From contig MU858059.1 of NCBI GenBank assembly GCA_033297075.1, forward strand, positions 1 to 64,000: DNA of 64,000 nt, written 5' to 3'. Position 1 is the stretch's first letter. Every line of letters starts with the position of its first letter. The DNA comes from Rhypophila decipiens (Eukaryota; Ascomycota; Sordariomycetes; Sordariales; Naviculisporaceae). The notes beneath the pieces were generated by a model. That model saw nothing but the letters and a program-made list of their open reading frames with translations. It did not search any database and was not told the origin of the DNA. Below, piece after piece: positions 45,232-57,880 of the stretch. The position numbers and the translations under genes are program-made.

Positions 45232-47396
45232 TGTTGCGTGACTGAGGTAGGAAGGATAGACCGGCCTTGTGTGTAAAACGAGATTTTGCAGCTGAAAGGG
45301 TCAGGTGTGGTATATGGTTGATAGGATAGGGGTCCGGCCCAGTTCAAGCTTGATACGGAGATTAAGGAGATATCTACCAGAAGTGAAGAAAGATGGTATA
45401 TCGTATGAACAAAGAGAAGGAGGGCGAGACCAGCTCTAAGTACTCTGCCCGCATGGCACCGACCACGGTGTGCTCATGAGCCGCGTAGGTTGGAGGAGGG
45501 AAGGTGAAAAGGAAGACAAGATTCACAAGGCCGACATTTGTGGCGACCCCCCGCAAGAAGAAACCGGACCTTTTCTTGATCTCACTAATACCGTGTGGAA
45601 GATGGACGCAAGAAAGGGTCCCTTTGTTCAGTTTGCTTGTCTCTGGGACAGGCGCGCAGGTCTCACAGCCTTGGCCGACTTGTAAGATGTGTAAGATGGA
45701 GAGACGAGAAGAGACGAAACACGCAAACAAGACAGCCAGGGGGGAGCAAAAGGGAAGAGATGAAAGGTGGAAATGCACAAGATTCTGATGATTGTGCCCT
45801 TCTAGAAACCTGGAAATGACCGTTGATAGCGGTGGTCTTACGTGGCCCATGGTATGGCCCAGGATGGGGGGGCAACCTTGGACGACGAATTATTACAAGC
45901 GTAGCAGAGAACATAGAACATCATACCTACCATACCCACCCAGATTGGACAGAGAGAACAAAGGGCAGCATGAACAGCAATGGTTTCATGTTGTGGTGGA
46001 TGGGTTGGCAGAAGCTTTTAACCGGCTTCACTTCGAATGAAAATCGGTTTCTGGCAGAAAATAAGCTTAAAACGGCGGACCCAAAAGCAAGCAATTTGCT
46101 CGCCAGTCGTTCACTGCCGGGTGTGTGCCGTCCCAGCTTCCAACATGCGTCGGCCAGTCGAGCGACGAGCACCCCTGCAGCGGCCGTGTTACCACCATGC
46201 GACACACGCAAACGACCGGGCCTCGTTGTGGGCTCTGATTCGCTCTGGTGGCCGTTTGGTTTCGCACCCACGTTGTTTTGCCAATTTTCGCTGTGGTCCA
46301 GTCGAACCCGACCATGGCCTCCGCCTTCCGGATTAAGCGCGCCGAACCCGAAGCCACCCACCGGAAGGTCGACTCCACTTTGCTCCGTACTGGACAATAG
46401 CCGCGGAAACTGCTGTCCCCCTTTGTGAGAATTATATGAGGGATCATGGATTCTGCGCCGAATTAGATTTCTAGAACCTCTTCCAAGGGCGGTTGTATGC
46501 CTTGTTTTGTTGTCCCGAGGTACTTCCGTTTCTCCCCAAAAAGAAAGCGCCACGCTGCCGCGCTGCAACTACCGAGCGACTGTACATGTAATCCCCAGCG
46601 GCGCAATCCCGTTAGTTCCAAAGATCAGGGCCAAGTAGTAGTATATTTATCCAGAAGGTACTTTTGATCGATCATCAAGGGTGGCGCATGCTACCACTGT
46701 GAAACCACCTTGGGCCAATATTACACACAATCGACTGGTTATCGCACAGGTGCGCCACAGATGAAGGATCTGAGAAGAGCAAAGATCTGAATTGATGAAT
46801 AGACGTGTGGGCATTGGTAATCTGAACCGAAGCGAAGCTGTCGGCATTCGGTTCCCTGGAACTGGAACGAACCACTGTCAGGGAGATCGCTATGGTAATG
46901 CGGACCATCAGCCCTGCCAAGTCTCTTGGCATCGTCGCTGGGCCAAAATGTCGGCGACCCCTGAAGCGACCAAAGTCCAAACAACAACAGTCCTCTCGAG
47001 GTCTGGCCTCAGCTTCGTATCGTTTCTGCTTCCGAGGCCTTCTCATCGGGTCTGTCATCAAGTGTCTCGTGCTCAAAGACCTGCTCACATCATTCTCCAG
47101 ACTCCTTTGCAAGCAGAAATAAAACAGCTCGTGAATTATCGACACAATTAGTATAGTAATATCATCTATCCGTGACAATGTACATCGTGGATAGGAATAG
47201 CAGCAAACTCCCCGTTCCACATGGCCGTTCTCTGTTGCTGACCCAGACACCCGCCCATTAAAAATATATGGTAGAGAATTTCCACCAGTAAAGTCTCCGT
47301 CATCAACTCCAGAAAGATGTCCCAGACAGATCTTGAACCTCTCGCCTGAGGCACATGGCCAACTATCTTAACAGCACAAAACATAGACTTATTCTC
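45232..47396. other. Intergenic, no gene recognised
   Basis: About 2.2 kb. It includes the promoter of the small secreted protein on the left and the 3' flank of MSH6 on the right. The longest frame (45927-46568, minus strand, 213 aa) has no motif, no intron signals and a composition like random G/C-rich sequence, so I do not call it. Confidence 0.4.
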
Positions 47397-50300
47397 TCAA
47401 AGAGCCTCGATCGCTTTCAACAGGACTTCAATGCCCCGCTCCTCAACCTCATGGGCGCCGTCTGCCTCCTCATCCCTCAAAAGGCCGGCCACATCGCTGA
47501 GCACTCCGAGGGGTATGTAGCAGCCCGTCTTGGCCCTCTCCAGGCTCTCCTTCAGCCGGCTGGTGTGCTCCCACTCCTTGGCGGCAACTTCTGCCCTCTT
47601 GATCACCTTCTCCGGGATCCCGCACATGGCAGCACAATGCATGCCGAACGAGCCCTCAGCGACTCCGTCCTCAAGTTTGTACAAGAAGGTAATCTGCCTG
47701 TTCTCGTCGTCAACGTCGATCTGCATGCGCCTAGCACGGATCTCGGGGTGGTTCTCGAACTCGGTCGCCAGACTGTGATAATGAGTCGCAAAGAAGCCGA
47801 TGCAGCCAATGTGTGAGGCGACGTGATGAAGGACCGCCTGCGCTACAGCGACACCATCGTACGAGGAAGTGCCCCGTCCAAGTTCGTCAAGAATGACGAG
47901 AGACCGTGGCGTGGCTTCGGACAGGATCTTCTTCGTCTCGGATAGTTCAACAAAAAAGGTACTCTGTGCCGCAAAAATGTTGTCATTGGCACCGAGACGA
48001 GACATGATACGGTCAACAGGTGTCATGGTCGCCGCCACGGCTGGAACATAGCATCCTATTTGGGCCATGATCACCGCAATACAAGACTAGACAGTTGCGT
48101 TAGTCCTACTGTAGGGAGCAATGTGACTGTAAACGACGGGGAAACTCACCATGCGCAGAATGGTCGACTTGCCGGCTGCGTTGGCACCGGTAAGGAGGTT
48201 GATCTTGGCTTCGTCACCACCAAGCTTGATATCATTGGGAATAAAGTCAGACATGGTATTGGTCATGCAGGGATGGCGTAGCTCCTCGAACTTCAGCACG
48301 CTGCGCTCATCATCCACAAAAACGGGACGGCAGCTCGGCTCAGCAAGGCTCTCGGAAGCCTTTGCCAGACTGATCAGGCAGTCCAGCTGCGAGACAACAC
48401 GGATAGCCTGTAACCACACCTCGTAATCAACGTCGAAGCGCTTGAAGAAACGTGAGGCAACTTCTTTCTTGATCTGAGAGTGCGTTTCCTCGGTTTCCAG
48501 AAGCTCCTTGATCAGATCTTCAAGTTCTTTGAAGTAGTAGCGTTTGACAGCGGCTGTGGCGGACATCTGGCGCCAAGTGGCAGGCACCTTGAGACTCTTG
48601 GGTGCCTCTATCTGATAGACCTCTTTTCCGTTGTTGGTGAACTTTAGGGTTTTGCATTTCATGGAGGCCCTCTTTTGTTCAAGCAGCGCGTCCAGCTGCT
48701 CCTTGATGCGATCGAGCTCATCCTGGCTTGCGTCAAAGTCTTCTTCGATACCACGCTCAGGCAAAAAGCCCTCCCCATTCCGGGCCTTCTCCCTGTCGAA
48801 TGCCGTCTCCCAAAAGCCAAGAGGGTCTTTGAGGTCGGGCATAGCACTCAAGAGTCTGCGGACCAGACCATCGACACCACTAAAGTTGCTGATGGCGCTG
48901 AGCGTCTCCTGGATCCTTTCGAACCCTTCTAGAACCTTGACAAAATCCTGCGGTTTACATACCCCGGCGTGGATTCGGGATATCAGTCTCTCCAGGTCGG
49001 GCATTCTTGTCATTTCCCTGCAGAACTGCTCCCGAAGACCACGTGCTGAGTTCAACATGTCGACTGCATCCAACCGCTCGTTGATCTTTTGTGTATTGCA
49101 AAGTGGATGGCAAACCCACTGACGAAAAAGTCGCTTGCCAAACGGAGTTGTGCACCTGTTGAGCAGGGAAAAGAGCGTTCCCTCAGCACCTCCATTAGCC
49201 GTGTTGGCGAATACCTCGAGGTTGATGAGCGATTGGCCATCCAGGATGAGCGTTCCGTTCTTGTGAATAGGATTGTACCACTCGAAATTTCCCTGGGACA
49301 AAAGACCTTGCTCAAGCTTTAGAACACGGAGATACTGGGTCAACCCTCCCAGGGCGGACATCAATAGGTCCTTCTCCTTGGCATTGGCAAGCGTGGTAGG
49401 CCATACCTTGCTGCCTCCTTCGCCGGCTGGGAAATAATCGCTGCATTCTAGCTCCCGCCTTGCCATATCAGCATCCCAGAATTCGGTTCCGGGTTTGAGA
49501 TAGTTCCAGATGGTGGTAGGGGAAGTACTGTTCTTCAGAATACGCATCGCCTTGGTAGAGACATGTGACTTCTCCAGGAGCAGCTCACGGGGACAGGTCT
49601 GCGCGACAAAGGTCTCAAACTTGGTGAGATCCACGTCGTCAACAAACTGCGAGACGAAGAACTGGCCGGTGGCGGCATCCACAAAAGCAATTCCAAAGGC
49701 AGGCTTGTTGTCGATGGTGGACTCTTTGATTGCGGCGCAGTACGTAGCCATGTCGTCTTGAAGCATGCTGCCGTCCACAAGGGTGCCACCGGTGAGAATG
49801 CAGGCGAGCTCACGGCGGATGATTTTATCAGCCTTCTTGGCTTTTGCGTCTCGCTCTCGCATCTCTTTACCAAGAGCAGACTCCATCTGGTCGACCCGAG
49901 CGACCTTGAAGCCCTTGGCCACGAACTGGTTGACCCAGAGGTCCAGAGAGCTTTCGGGGACGCCAACCATGCGCATGTTCACCCGGTCAGTGAGCTTCAG
50001 ATCAAACAACTGGTGTCCAATCGTGGCGTCGTTCTCGTAAAGCTCGTAGAACTTGCCCTTCTTGAAGAATACAATGGTATCCCAGAGGTTCTTCTTGATG
50101 TCCCAGTACTGCTTCTCGAATGCAGAAAACTTGGCCATAGCGTATGGTGGTACATAGACAGTACCGGGGTTGAAGTCTGGATGGGTGGGAGGATGCTTAT
50201 CGCCGTCCAAGATGTTGGCAAGCCAGGGATATCTTTCCTCGGGTTCTTTGGTATGTGCTTTAACTTTGTATGCCGTGGTTGCCGATTTCTTCTTCTTCAC

Positions 50301-51281
50301 CTGTGGCAGATTGGACCCAGGTTCACTGGCCTGAATATTGTCGGGGTCATATTTCCATTTTTGGGCGGTCGACGTTCGTGGCATATCCTCCATCAGCATG
50401 TCCATGTCTACGTCTGATGGAGGCTCTCTCGACGATTCTGGGGATGGAGACGACATGTTGGACCGTTTGCGTGGTGCGGAGGTTTTGGGCGCGGGCCTCT
50501 TTCTCTTTTTAGACCGCGAGGGGCCATCGGAGTCGTCTGACGCCACAAAATCGGCCATCTCGTCTAAAGGAACAGAACTTAGTATTCAGATTGCTGGTGC
50601 TGGCCGGCAACACTTACCATCGTCGTCTTCCCCGTTCGCAGCATTCCCATCCGCTTCATAGTCATCACCATCGCCGTCATCCTCGGGTATGGCCGATCGG
50701 GGACGGCGCTGTCGAGCTCTTCTAGCGTTCAACGTCGCGAACACGTCCTCGTCATCATCGGATGATTCCGCATAGCTGACAACCTTTTTAACCTGTGAAT
50801 TATGCTGTTAGTTTGGCCAGGTTGGAACACCTTGGTTGGGAGACTGATGTACCTTGCGTGAGGGGCTGCTCGCCATGCCCGTCTTGGATTCGACTGTCTG
50901 CTTCACAATGTTAGAATCCGCAAAAGACGAACGTCGACCTCCGGTATTCACCTTGGCCGGACTTGAATCCCTGTGTTTCTGGGAGCTTCCGGGCTGGACA
51001 GCATCGCTGCTCGGTACAGGAGTGGTGTTGAATCGCCTCGGCGCCATCGAGTTCGACTTGGTCGTTTCCTTCAAGCACTGTGACAACATGTCCTTCTTGG
51101 TGGAAGGGGCTGTTTTAGCGGACAAAGAGGGACTGGGTGAATTGGAAGTTCCTCCGGCGGAGGCTCTGGAGAAGAAGCCAAGAATGCTCTGCTGTTTGCC
51201 GGTAGATGGAGCTTGTCCTGGTTTCTTTGCTGTGGACGGCGTCCTCGCAGGAGTGCGGGACGGAGTAGCTTTTTCGCCCAT
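47397..51281 (-). CDS. MSH6: DNA mismatch repair ATPase Msh6
   Basis: Partner of Msh2 in MutS-alpha, which recognises base mismatches and small loops in the nucleus. Minus-strand exons 51281-50853, 50792-50618, 50563-48150 and 48086-47397 give 1235 aa. The N-terminus has a PCNA-binding box (QSILGFF, about residues 31-37), followed by a long Ser/Lys-rich disordered region and acidic stretches. The mismatch-contacting Phe-x-Glu is in KKGKFYELYE (about residue 370). The ATPase shows Walker A TGANAAGKST (about 990), split by the last intron just afterwards (ILRM-SCIAVIMAQIG), Walker B SLVILDELGRGTSSYDG, and the C-terminal dimerisation part HCAAMCGIPEKVIKRAE. Complete. The upstream region carries an ACGCGT box inside overlapping palindromes. 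Confidence 0.96.
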
Positions 51282-52532
51282 TTTGCGAAGAGAGAATCTT
51301 GGATCCTCTTACAATTCTCTCACAAAGGGACTTGGGATGGAAGAACAAGCAATGGCAAGTATGGGTTATGAGTTCGTTGGAGGTGAAAGTGACGGGAATG
51401 GATCTGGGAATCTCTTTAACGCGAAATTTGAGAAGTCGCGTCCGTGGTCGCGTCGCAGCGCGCCCCTGCCCCTCTAGCTAGGGGGCCTTTAGTGGGTCGC
51501 GCGTTAATGGGTAACCCGTACGGGTTACGCGTAACGTCATTACCTTCCCTACGAGTTGGGTGCCAAGTAAGAACCCCCACCTGCTGCTGTATTTACTATT
51601 TACCGTCAAGAATTTTCAACTTGTTGATGTTCCCTCCCATCACTATTATTTATTGATTTTGCTTAACACTGTTCGCCCTATTTCACCCATACCATCTCTC
51701 GTCCCATCGCTGGAGGATGCGTTAACACGATATTTTTTGTTTTCAGGGCGTCCCTGTCGCGGGGCTGGGCTGTACAGTACTGTATCTGTATCCGTAAGCA
51801 ACAGCAGTGGAAAAAGCAATGTGAACCATCCACGAGCCCCCTGTTCCAGAAATGAAGGAGCACATGCACGAGAATATTACCACAATTTTCTGTACCCAAC
51901 GGATGTCGGGACCAAGGTCAACGAATATGCTATCAATCCTCTTGGAGCATGAGGAAAAATGAGCTAAAACTAAGGTTAAAAATCCGATGATTGAAGATGC
52001 GTTGGCGGATGTCGTTCATCCCGATCAAGTGACCGGAACAAGATGAAAGGCCCAAGCGAGTAGGTACTCCGTACAATCTACAATTCACAGTTATCCCATC
52101 TTTCATCTGTTCATTCAGATGAAGAGTGAACTCATGCTATCCATACTTCTTTCTGAAGAATCTCTCCCTGATTTGCCCACCAGTACTGATTGATATCCAT
52201 GCGTTGCAACCCTCTGCCAAGGAATGGATTTATAGCCGGGCAGTCCGGGATGAAATGCATCGTCATTGGCCTTGGTCCCCTGAAGATCGACGGGGACGGA
52301 GTGATATGGGCCTCCACCATAACAGTCCGAGCCAAATGACGACAGCTTTCAATGCAAAATTCTCGAGTCGTACCTCATGCTGGGAGCCTGTTTTTGTCAA
52401 ACGTCAATCCTGTTTGCAGGTCATCTCATCAGGGTCAACAAAACAATACTTAACGGGTCTGGGACAAAAGCAAGATGGCGCGTTCCAATTGTCTAGCCGC
52501 AGCAGATTTGAGAGGCACTGTGTCTGCCCAAC
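51282..52532. other. Divergent intergenic region between MSH6 and the phosphatase-like gene
   Basis: About 1.25 kb shared upstream region. It contains the palindrome pair at 51511-51535, described separately. The rest shows no supported exons. Confidence 0.45.
51511..51535. promoter_or_regulatory. Overlapping palindromes with ACGCGT box upstream of MSH6
   Basis: A perfect 18-bp palindrome (GTAACCCGTACGGGTTAC, 51511-51528) overlaps a perfect 12-bp palindrome (GTTACGCGTAAC, 51524-51535). The second contains ACGCGT, the MluI cell-cycle box bound by MBF in yeasts, where it times DNA replication and repair genes to G1/S. It lies about 230-254 bp upstream of the MSH6 ATG. The sequence is directly seen; binding is inference. 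Confidence 0.55.
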
Positions 52533-53975
52533 ATGGCACTTACTCACCTGATATGCGTTACTAGCATTTGGCTTCAAGCCCTCGCATCGGCGACCAAACT
52601 ATACTCGACCTACAGCTTCAACCCTCTCGAGCATCTCGGCGGCATCGCTCCATACTTCGAGCCTCAAGACCCTCCGACGTCCCCATCCCCTCCGCGAGGT
52701 TGCAAAGCCGTACGGGCTGCCTATCTTTCTCGCCATGCCGCCATCTACCTCAATGATTTCGACTACGAGGAATACATCCAGCCATTCATTGAGAAATGGG
52801 AGAACCACACCAGCATTGACTGGTCCAAGATCCCGACCCTCAGTTTCTTGGCTGATTGGAGCCCCCCGTTCTCAGAGGCCGAACAGGAAATCCTCACTCG
52901 GGTTGGAAAGCTTGAAGCCACCCAGCTCGGCGTCGACCTGTCCTTCAGATATCCAGAATTGCGCCTCCCCAGGCGAATATGGACCTCGTCGGCGGAACGC
53001 ACTTTCAAGTCAGCGCAGGCATTAGTCCGTGGATTCGAGCTCCAAGACAACACGATAAATGTCGTTAGCGTCGATGAGTCCAAGCAGTCGGGTGCGAACA
53101 GCTTGACGCCATACAAAAGCTGTCCCGGATATTCATCATCAGCTGGAAGTGATCAATCGTCGCACTACCTCGAGAAATTCACGAAACCCATCATGGCAAG
53201 ATTGAATGCCCTTGCGCCGGGTTTCGACTTTACCGCAGACGATGTCTATGGCATGATGCAGCTGTGCGGGTACGAATCTGTCACCAGGGGGAGTTCCCCT
53301 TTCTGCAGCTTGGACCTTTTCTCTCCGGACGAATGGCTCGCGTGGGAGTACACGGAGGATATCCGGTATCACTACAACGTCGGCTATGGTAGCCCCGTCG
53401 CCGGGGTTTTTGGGCTTCCGTGGTTCAACACCAGCGCCAGTCTTCTCATGGCGGCCAACTCCAGCAGCACAGAGGATCTGTACTTCAGCTTCACACATCG
53501 CGAGCTCCCACCAGCCGTGCTCGTGGCCATGGGGCTCTTCAACAACTCGGCATTTGGGGGCACCGGCGATTCCATCAACGACACCATGCCACTTGATCGT
53601 ATCAACCACCGCCGGGCGTGGAAGAGCTCTCATATTTTGCCGTTCCTGAGCAACATCGCGATAGAGAAACTGCAATGTGAAGAGAGTCACGGGTTTGGGG
53701 ATGGCGAATACTACCGGGTTCTGGTGAATGGCGCACCACAGGAACTTCCGGATTGTGCTGACGGGCCTGGGACCACATGCTCGCGGGAGGGCTTTTCGAG
53801 CTATGTGCAGGCAAGGGCGGGCATGTTTGGTGGCTTCTCAGAAAAATGCGGCGTGGACTATGACAACTCGACCGATGTCTTGACGATTTACACCGACCAA
53901 AGGTTCGGGAACGGGACCAAAGTCGGGAAGAAGAGGTCGATGTGGGGAAGTGATGGACATGAGCAATATGAATAA
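52533..53975 (+). CDS. Secreted histidine-phosphatase-superfamily protein with altered active site
   Basis: Member of the histidine acid phosphatase (phytase-like, clade 2) fold. Intronless, 480 aa, with an N-terminal signal peptide (LICVTSIWLQALASA) and several N-glycosylation sequons. Family landmarks are present: WTSSAERTFKSAQALVRGFE, SLTPYKSCP, LCGYE, and PFCSLDLFSPDEWLAWEY. The catalytic RHGxRxP is instead RHAAIYL (residues 67-73), so Gly, the second Arg and Pro are all changed. The C-terminal HD proton donor is HR (residues 322-323, FTHRELPP). The nucleophile His 68 remains. I recall fungal relatives sharing RHAAIYxND, so this may be a conserved subfamily with a different or weak activity rather than a broken gene. 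The reading frame is intact. Confidence 0.88.
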   Translation: MALTHLICVTSIWLQALASATKLYSTYSFNPLEHLGGIAPYFEPQDPPTSPSPPRGCKAVRAAYLSRHAAIYLNDFDYEEYIQPFIEKWENHTSIDWSKIPTLSFLADWSPPFSEAEQEILTRVGKLEATQLGVDLSFRYPELRLPRRIWTSSAERTFKSAQALVRGFELQDNTINVVSVDESKQSGANSLTPYKSCPGYSSSAGSDQSSHYLEKFTKPIMARLNALAPGFDFTADDVYGMMQLCGYESVTRGSSPFCSLDLFSPDEWLAWEYTEDIRYHYNVGYGSPVAGVFGLPWFNTSASLLMAANSSSTEDLYFSFTHRELPPAVLVAMGLFNNSAFGGTGDSINDTMPLDRINHRRAWKSSHILPFLSNIAIEKLQCEESHGFGDGEYYRVLVNGAPQELPDCADGPGTTCSREGFSSYVQARAGMFGGFSEKCGVDYDNSTDVLTIYTDQRFGNGTKVGKKRSMWGSDGHEQYE

Positions 53976-55241
53976 GGGAACTGTGGTGTGGCATGATTGG
54001 TGACATGGATGCATGGAAGCTTCCAATCCGCCCGTAATTATATAGACGTTATAAAGTGGCCGCTGGTAAAGTGGTCCTAACAGCAATGAAGGGGCACGAA
54101 AGCTGCCTGGTTTGTCGCTGCTTGCTCGCTCGTTGTCCTTCCGGCCAAGGCGGGAGAAGCCAATCGGCTCGTGCAAAGTCGGGTAAAATGGTGAATGAGT
54201 GGCTTATCTTTGCAGCCTGTAATCGTGGTCAAATGCAACCGTCGTGGCCGAGTCTTTCGGGCTCTTTCCAGCCTTGGGGTTGAATTCTGGCTGTGAGTAG
54301 ATGAGAATGTGCCAACGAGATCGGGTGACGGGGAGGAGGTGAAATGGGACTTTTTTGGTGTTGAGAACAAGCCGCTAAAAGGGGAGCCAGAGGTCACGGA
54401 GGCGTGGGAGAGTTCTTGGCAGCGAGCTTTACGCATTGACACCTGCTGGTCCCGCGCCGTGCATTGTCCATTGTCATGGCGATGGGTGTTGTTCTCCGAC
54501 GGAAGCAAAGGTCTCGGGGTTCGGACGGACAGTTCCGGCACGTGGCCAGCGCCTTCCTGCTGAACGGTGGGGCGGACCAGCCTCCGGTTCAATTCTGCTC
54601 AATGGCAACTTCCAATACATTGGCTCTTTCTTGCCTCCTTCCCCATCAGCGGCTCTTTCCAGGTGAAGAGTAACAGTGAGCGGCACGCTTCCATTGCAGT
54701 GCACCCACCCAGGTCCCAATCCAAGACTCGAGTTTGGCTCTTTTAGCGGTGGAGTGGCTGTCTACTTGATACCTACCTGACTTACAGATACTTCACCGCT
54801 GCACTGCTGCACTGACACTGGACACTGGAGACCAACCGCAGCGGTCCGGGGATGAGCAGTGTTTGGTTCCATGTGCCCGTCCTTTTGGCATCCCATCCAT
54901 GGTTGCAGCCTCCACTCGCCGTCAACCACATTATTGACTGGCTGACTGAACGGATATTGGGTGTGGACAACGTCAACCAGTAATTCATGTTCTTCCTCTT
55001 CCATTACCAGAGACCAACAGTGCCAAAGCTGGTCCGGTGTTCCATGCCCGCCTTAATCCGTATCCCGTACCTTGACCTGGATTCGCCCGTCTGAACTGAT
55101 ACATTTCACCTCCCCCACCCGGTCAACAGCACAACATCGAAAAGCTCCGAATCCCAGGTTACCTCGAGGCATTTCTCTCTGCTTGGTGCGCTTCAAGGAC
55201 GACGAGAGCAACGAGCGGGAGTCGGGTCGGCAATCATCACG
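53976..55241. other. Intergenic, no gene recognised
   Basis: About 1.27 kb between two plus-strand genes. The frame starting at 55072 runs into the transcription factor but is only an upstream extension. No other supported structure. Confidence 0.4.
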
Positions 55242-57861
55242 ATGGACATGCAGGCAGAAGTTGTCGTGGCTACTTCTGATGGAGCACAAGTCCGCGAGTC
55301 CCGCGAATCGCTCAAAGATCAGAACAGTCGCAGGGCGGCTGCCTGTCTCGTGTGTAGACGGTCCAAGATCAAATGTGAGAAGGGCCGCGTCTCCAATGAT
55401 GACCGGTGTCAACGTTGTCTCCAATTGGGGGTTCAATGTGTGCGCCCCGACTTTCATGTCGGTCGCCGCAAAGGCGTCAAAAAGTGAGTCGTGGTGGTCC
55501 GTCCCCCTTGACACAATTTCTTTTTCACAACTAATCCATGTATTCATCTATTTCCTTAATCTTTCTTATTCTACTGTTGCTGATGTGACGACCAGTAAGC
55601 GCACCGGTTTAGAAAAGGCGCTGCATCAGGTGGAACAAGCCGTCCGGCGCTCTGGACCCGGTCAGGGCGGCGAGGCAGCGAAAGTTGTCTCTGAACTCAA
55701 AGCCCTTCTTGCAGCTGGGGCCAACTCAAACCGCTCACATCCAGATGGCCAAAAGTCACCAGGGACTAACAGCAGCAACAATCACCATCACAACCATACT
55801 CATAACCATAGCCATAGCCAAAACCACAACCATAACCGCCCATCCTCAGGTCGTAGCGACCTCATTTTGCCTGACGCCTCCTCTGATGCCGGCGACAGCT
55901 CCGGCTCGGAGATGGATACAATGAGCGCCCATCAGGAATCGACTCCATCCCAGAGCCACGTTGCTGAGGAGAACCTCGCCATCGACGATGCTGAGAATCC
56001 GCTACAGCTGCTGGCGCGAGCCTCGGATCTCCATGTGTCCCCCAAAGCTGGGATTGATCACATGCCCGTCGAGTCCATGGCCCACCAGCGTGCTCGCCTC
56101 GGCAAGCAGACCGACAAGATATCAGAAGTGGAAAAGTTCTTTCAGCTCACTCAGTTTAGCCTCGACATCGGCCCCGACCTGGACCCCATTGATCTGGGCC
56201 TCATCACCACCGAAGAGGCTGATTCCCTTTTTGCTTTGTAGGTTCCCACAGTCGAGGCTTATCGTAGGCACTCCGGTTTCAGACGCAGGGCTGACCCGCA
56301 ATCCAATGACAGCTTTCATCAAAACCTCGCCCACACTCGCTGGGGTCTGGACCCAGTGTTGTATACTGCGGCTTATACAAGGTCCAGATCTGCGTTTTTG
56401 TTTACTTCAATTGCAGCTGCCGCATCCCTTTTCATGCCCTCTGCCTCGGCTCTGTCTCGCCGACTTTCCAACCATTGCAAGGCCCTGGTAAACCGCATCA
56501 TGATGGACCGTTACCGGTCTGTGGAGATTGTCCTGGCGTTCATGGTTAATGTTCCGTGGATGTTTCCCGGCAAGCATAGCACCGACGACGAGACATGCTG
56601 GTACGTCTCGATGGCTACAACAATGGCATTGGATCTGTCACTGCACAAGGTACTGGTCCACGTGGCGGCAATTCGGGATGGGCTCTACGGCGCCATTGCC
56701 CGTGCTGATTGTCTCGACCCCAAGGTGGCTCTCGCACTCGACGGATACGGTGATGTTGACCCCGAGTCTGAGCTTGGGAGGAGGCTGTTGAGACGAAGGG
56801 AGCGATGCTGGATCGCCTTGTTTGTGCTGGAAAGAGGCATGTGTCTGGCCCGTGGAAGATGCTATACCCTGCCCCTCACGCCTCTCCTCAGAGGTTGCGA
56901 TCAGTGGCACATGTCGAGCATTGCGGACACGATGGATGGCCATTTGGTCTCCATGGCCGTCCTGCGAAGAGATTTGGACGACATCTTCAGATCTATCAGG
57001 GCGATTTGTGACGGATCCCGAGAGACGCTGGCCGATGGTGGAATGATCGCTCAGTCGATTCAGCTCACCGTTGACAAATTCTTCGATCAGTGGCATGCAA
57101 AATGGGGCATCTCGATTGGGACCGGACCTCAGCATCGACTTCCCCCGTATGTGCAGATTCTCGTAACCCACACCAGGCTGTCCATCTACAGCACCGTGAT
57201 CAACCACCCGACAGCCCCGACCGAAGTGCGGCATTTTTTCCATGCGGCCGGCTTGTCCTCCGCACTCAATGTTATGCGTGCGGCTATCCAGGGCGAGGGG
57301 CAGCTCCAGAGCATGCCCAACAACACGGCAATCATGATTTCATTTGCAGCCTGTTTTGCACTTCGTCTGAGTGGCCATCTGTCAGGCAACTCGAATTTGG
57401 CCCCCAGCGTCCGGACGCTTATCGAAGAGACGGCCGAGGTGCTGGAGCGTATTGGATCGACAACAAAACACCGCAACGGAATCTCGACACTCTACGGGAA
57501 ATACCTCAAAAACATCGTCAAAAAGGCAGCGTCATCAGCCGAGACCGCTGGGAGTCGACCTCGGACTATGCCCGATAGACTTACATCGCCGCACCGACCT
57601 CTCCCATATCCACGGAACAACCATGGTCCTCCGGGATTTACCGTCTCTGAAGCTATGCCCAGCGTCCCTGTGTCGGGATTTTTGGAACCTTCCATCTGGT
57701 CGGAACCGATCCAGTTCTCTTCCATGTCAGATGACCAGATTGTCGAAGCCCTGAGCAGGGTGAACAACGAGTTCGATCCGGCTTTGAGCATATATCCATG
57801 GGACGACGCAGCTGCTTTGGACTGGCTTAATTGGTCTAGTCTACCAGAGTTTGGTACTTGA
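55242..57861 (+). CDS. Zn2Cys6 transcription factor with fungal-specific regulatory domain
   Basis: Nuclear DNA-binding regulator. Exons 55242-55483, 55596-56237 and 56283-57861 give 820 aa; the last acceptor could also be 6 bp further on, removing two residues. The zinc cluster is at about residues 35-66 with spacing C-x2-C-x6-C-x10-C-x2-C-x6-C (ACLVCRRSKIKCEKG to GVQC). It is followed by the basic linker VGRRKGVKK, interrupted by intron 1, and a helical heptad stretch (LEKALHQVEQAVRR) that may dimerise. A His/Asn-rich low-complexity tract lies at about 145-165. The middle homology region begins near WGLDPVLYTAAYTRS and includes MATTMALDLSLHK and RRRERCWIALFVLERG. Targets cannot be deduced. 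Its stop is 19 bp from the stop of the convergent carrier gene. Confidence 0.9.
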
Positions 57862-57880
57862 GGCCGAACTACAAGAAACC

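Noticed and set aside
45927..46568. 213-aa minus-strand open frame
   Set aside because: No domain, signal peptide or splice pattern; composition fits random G/C-rich sequence.
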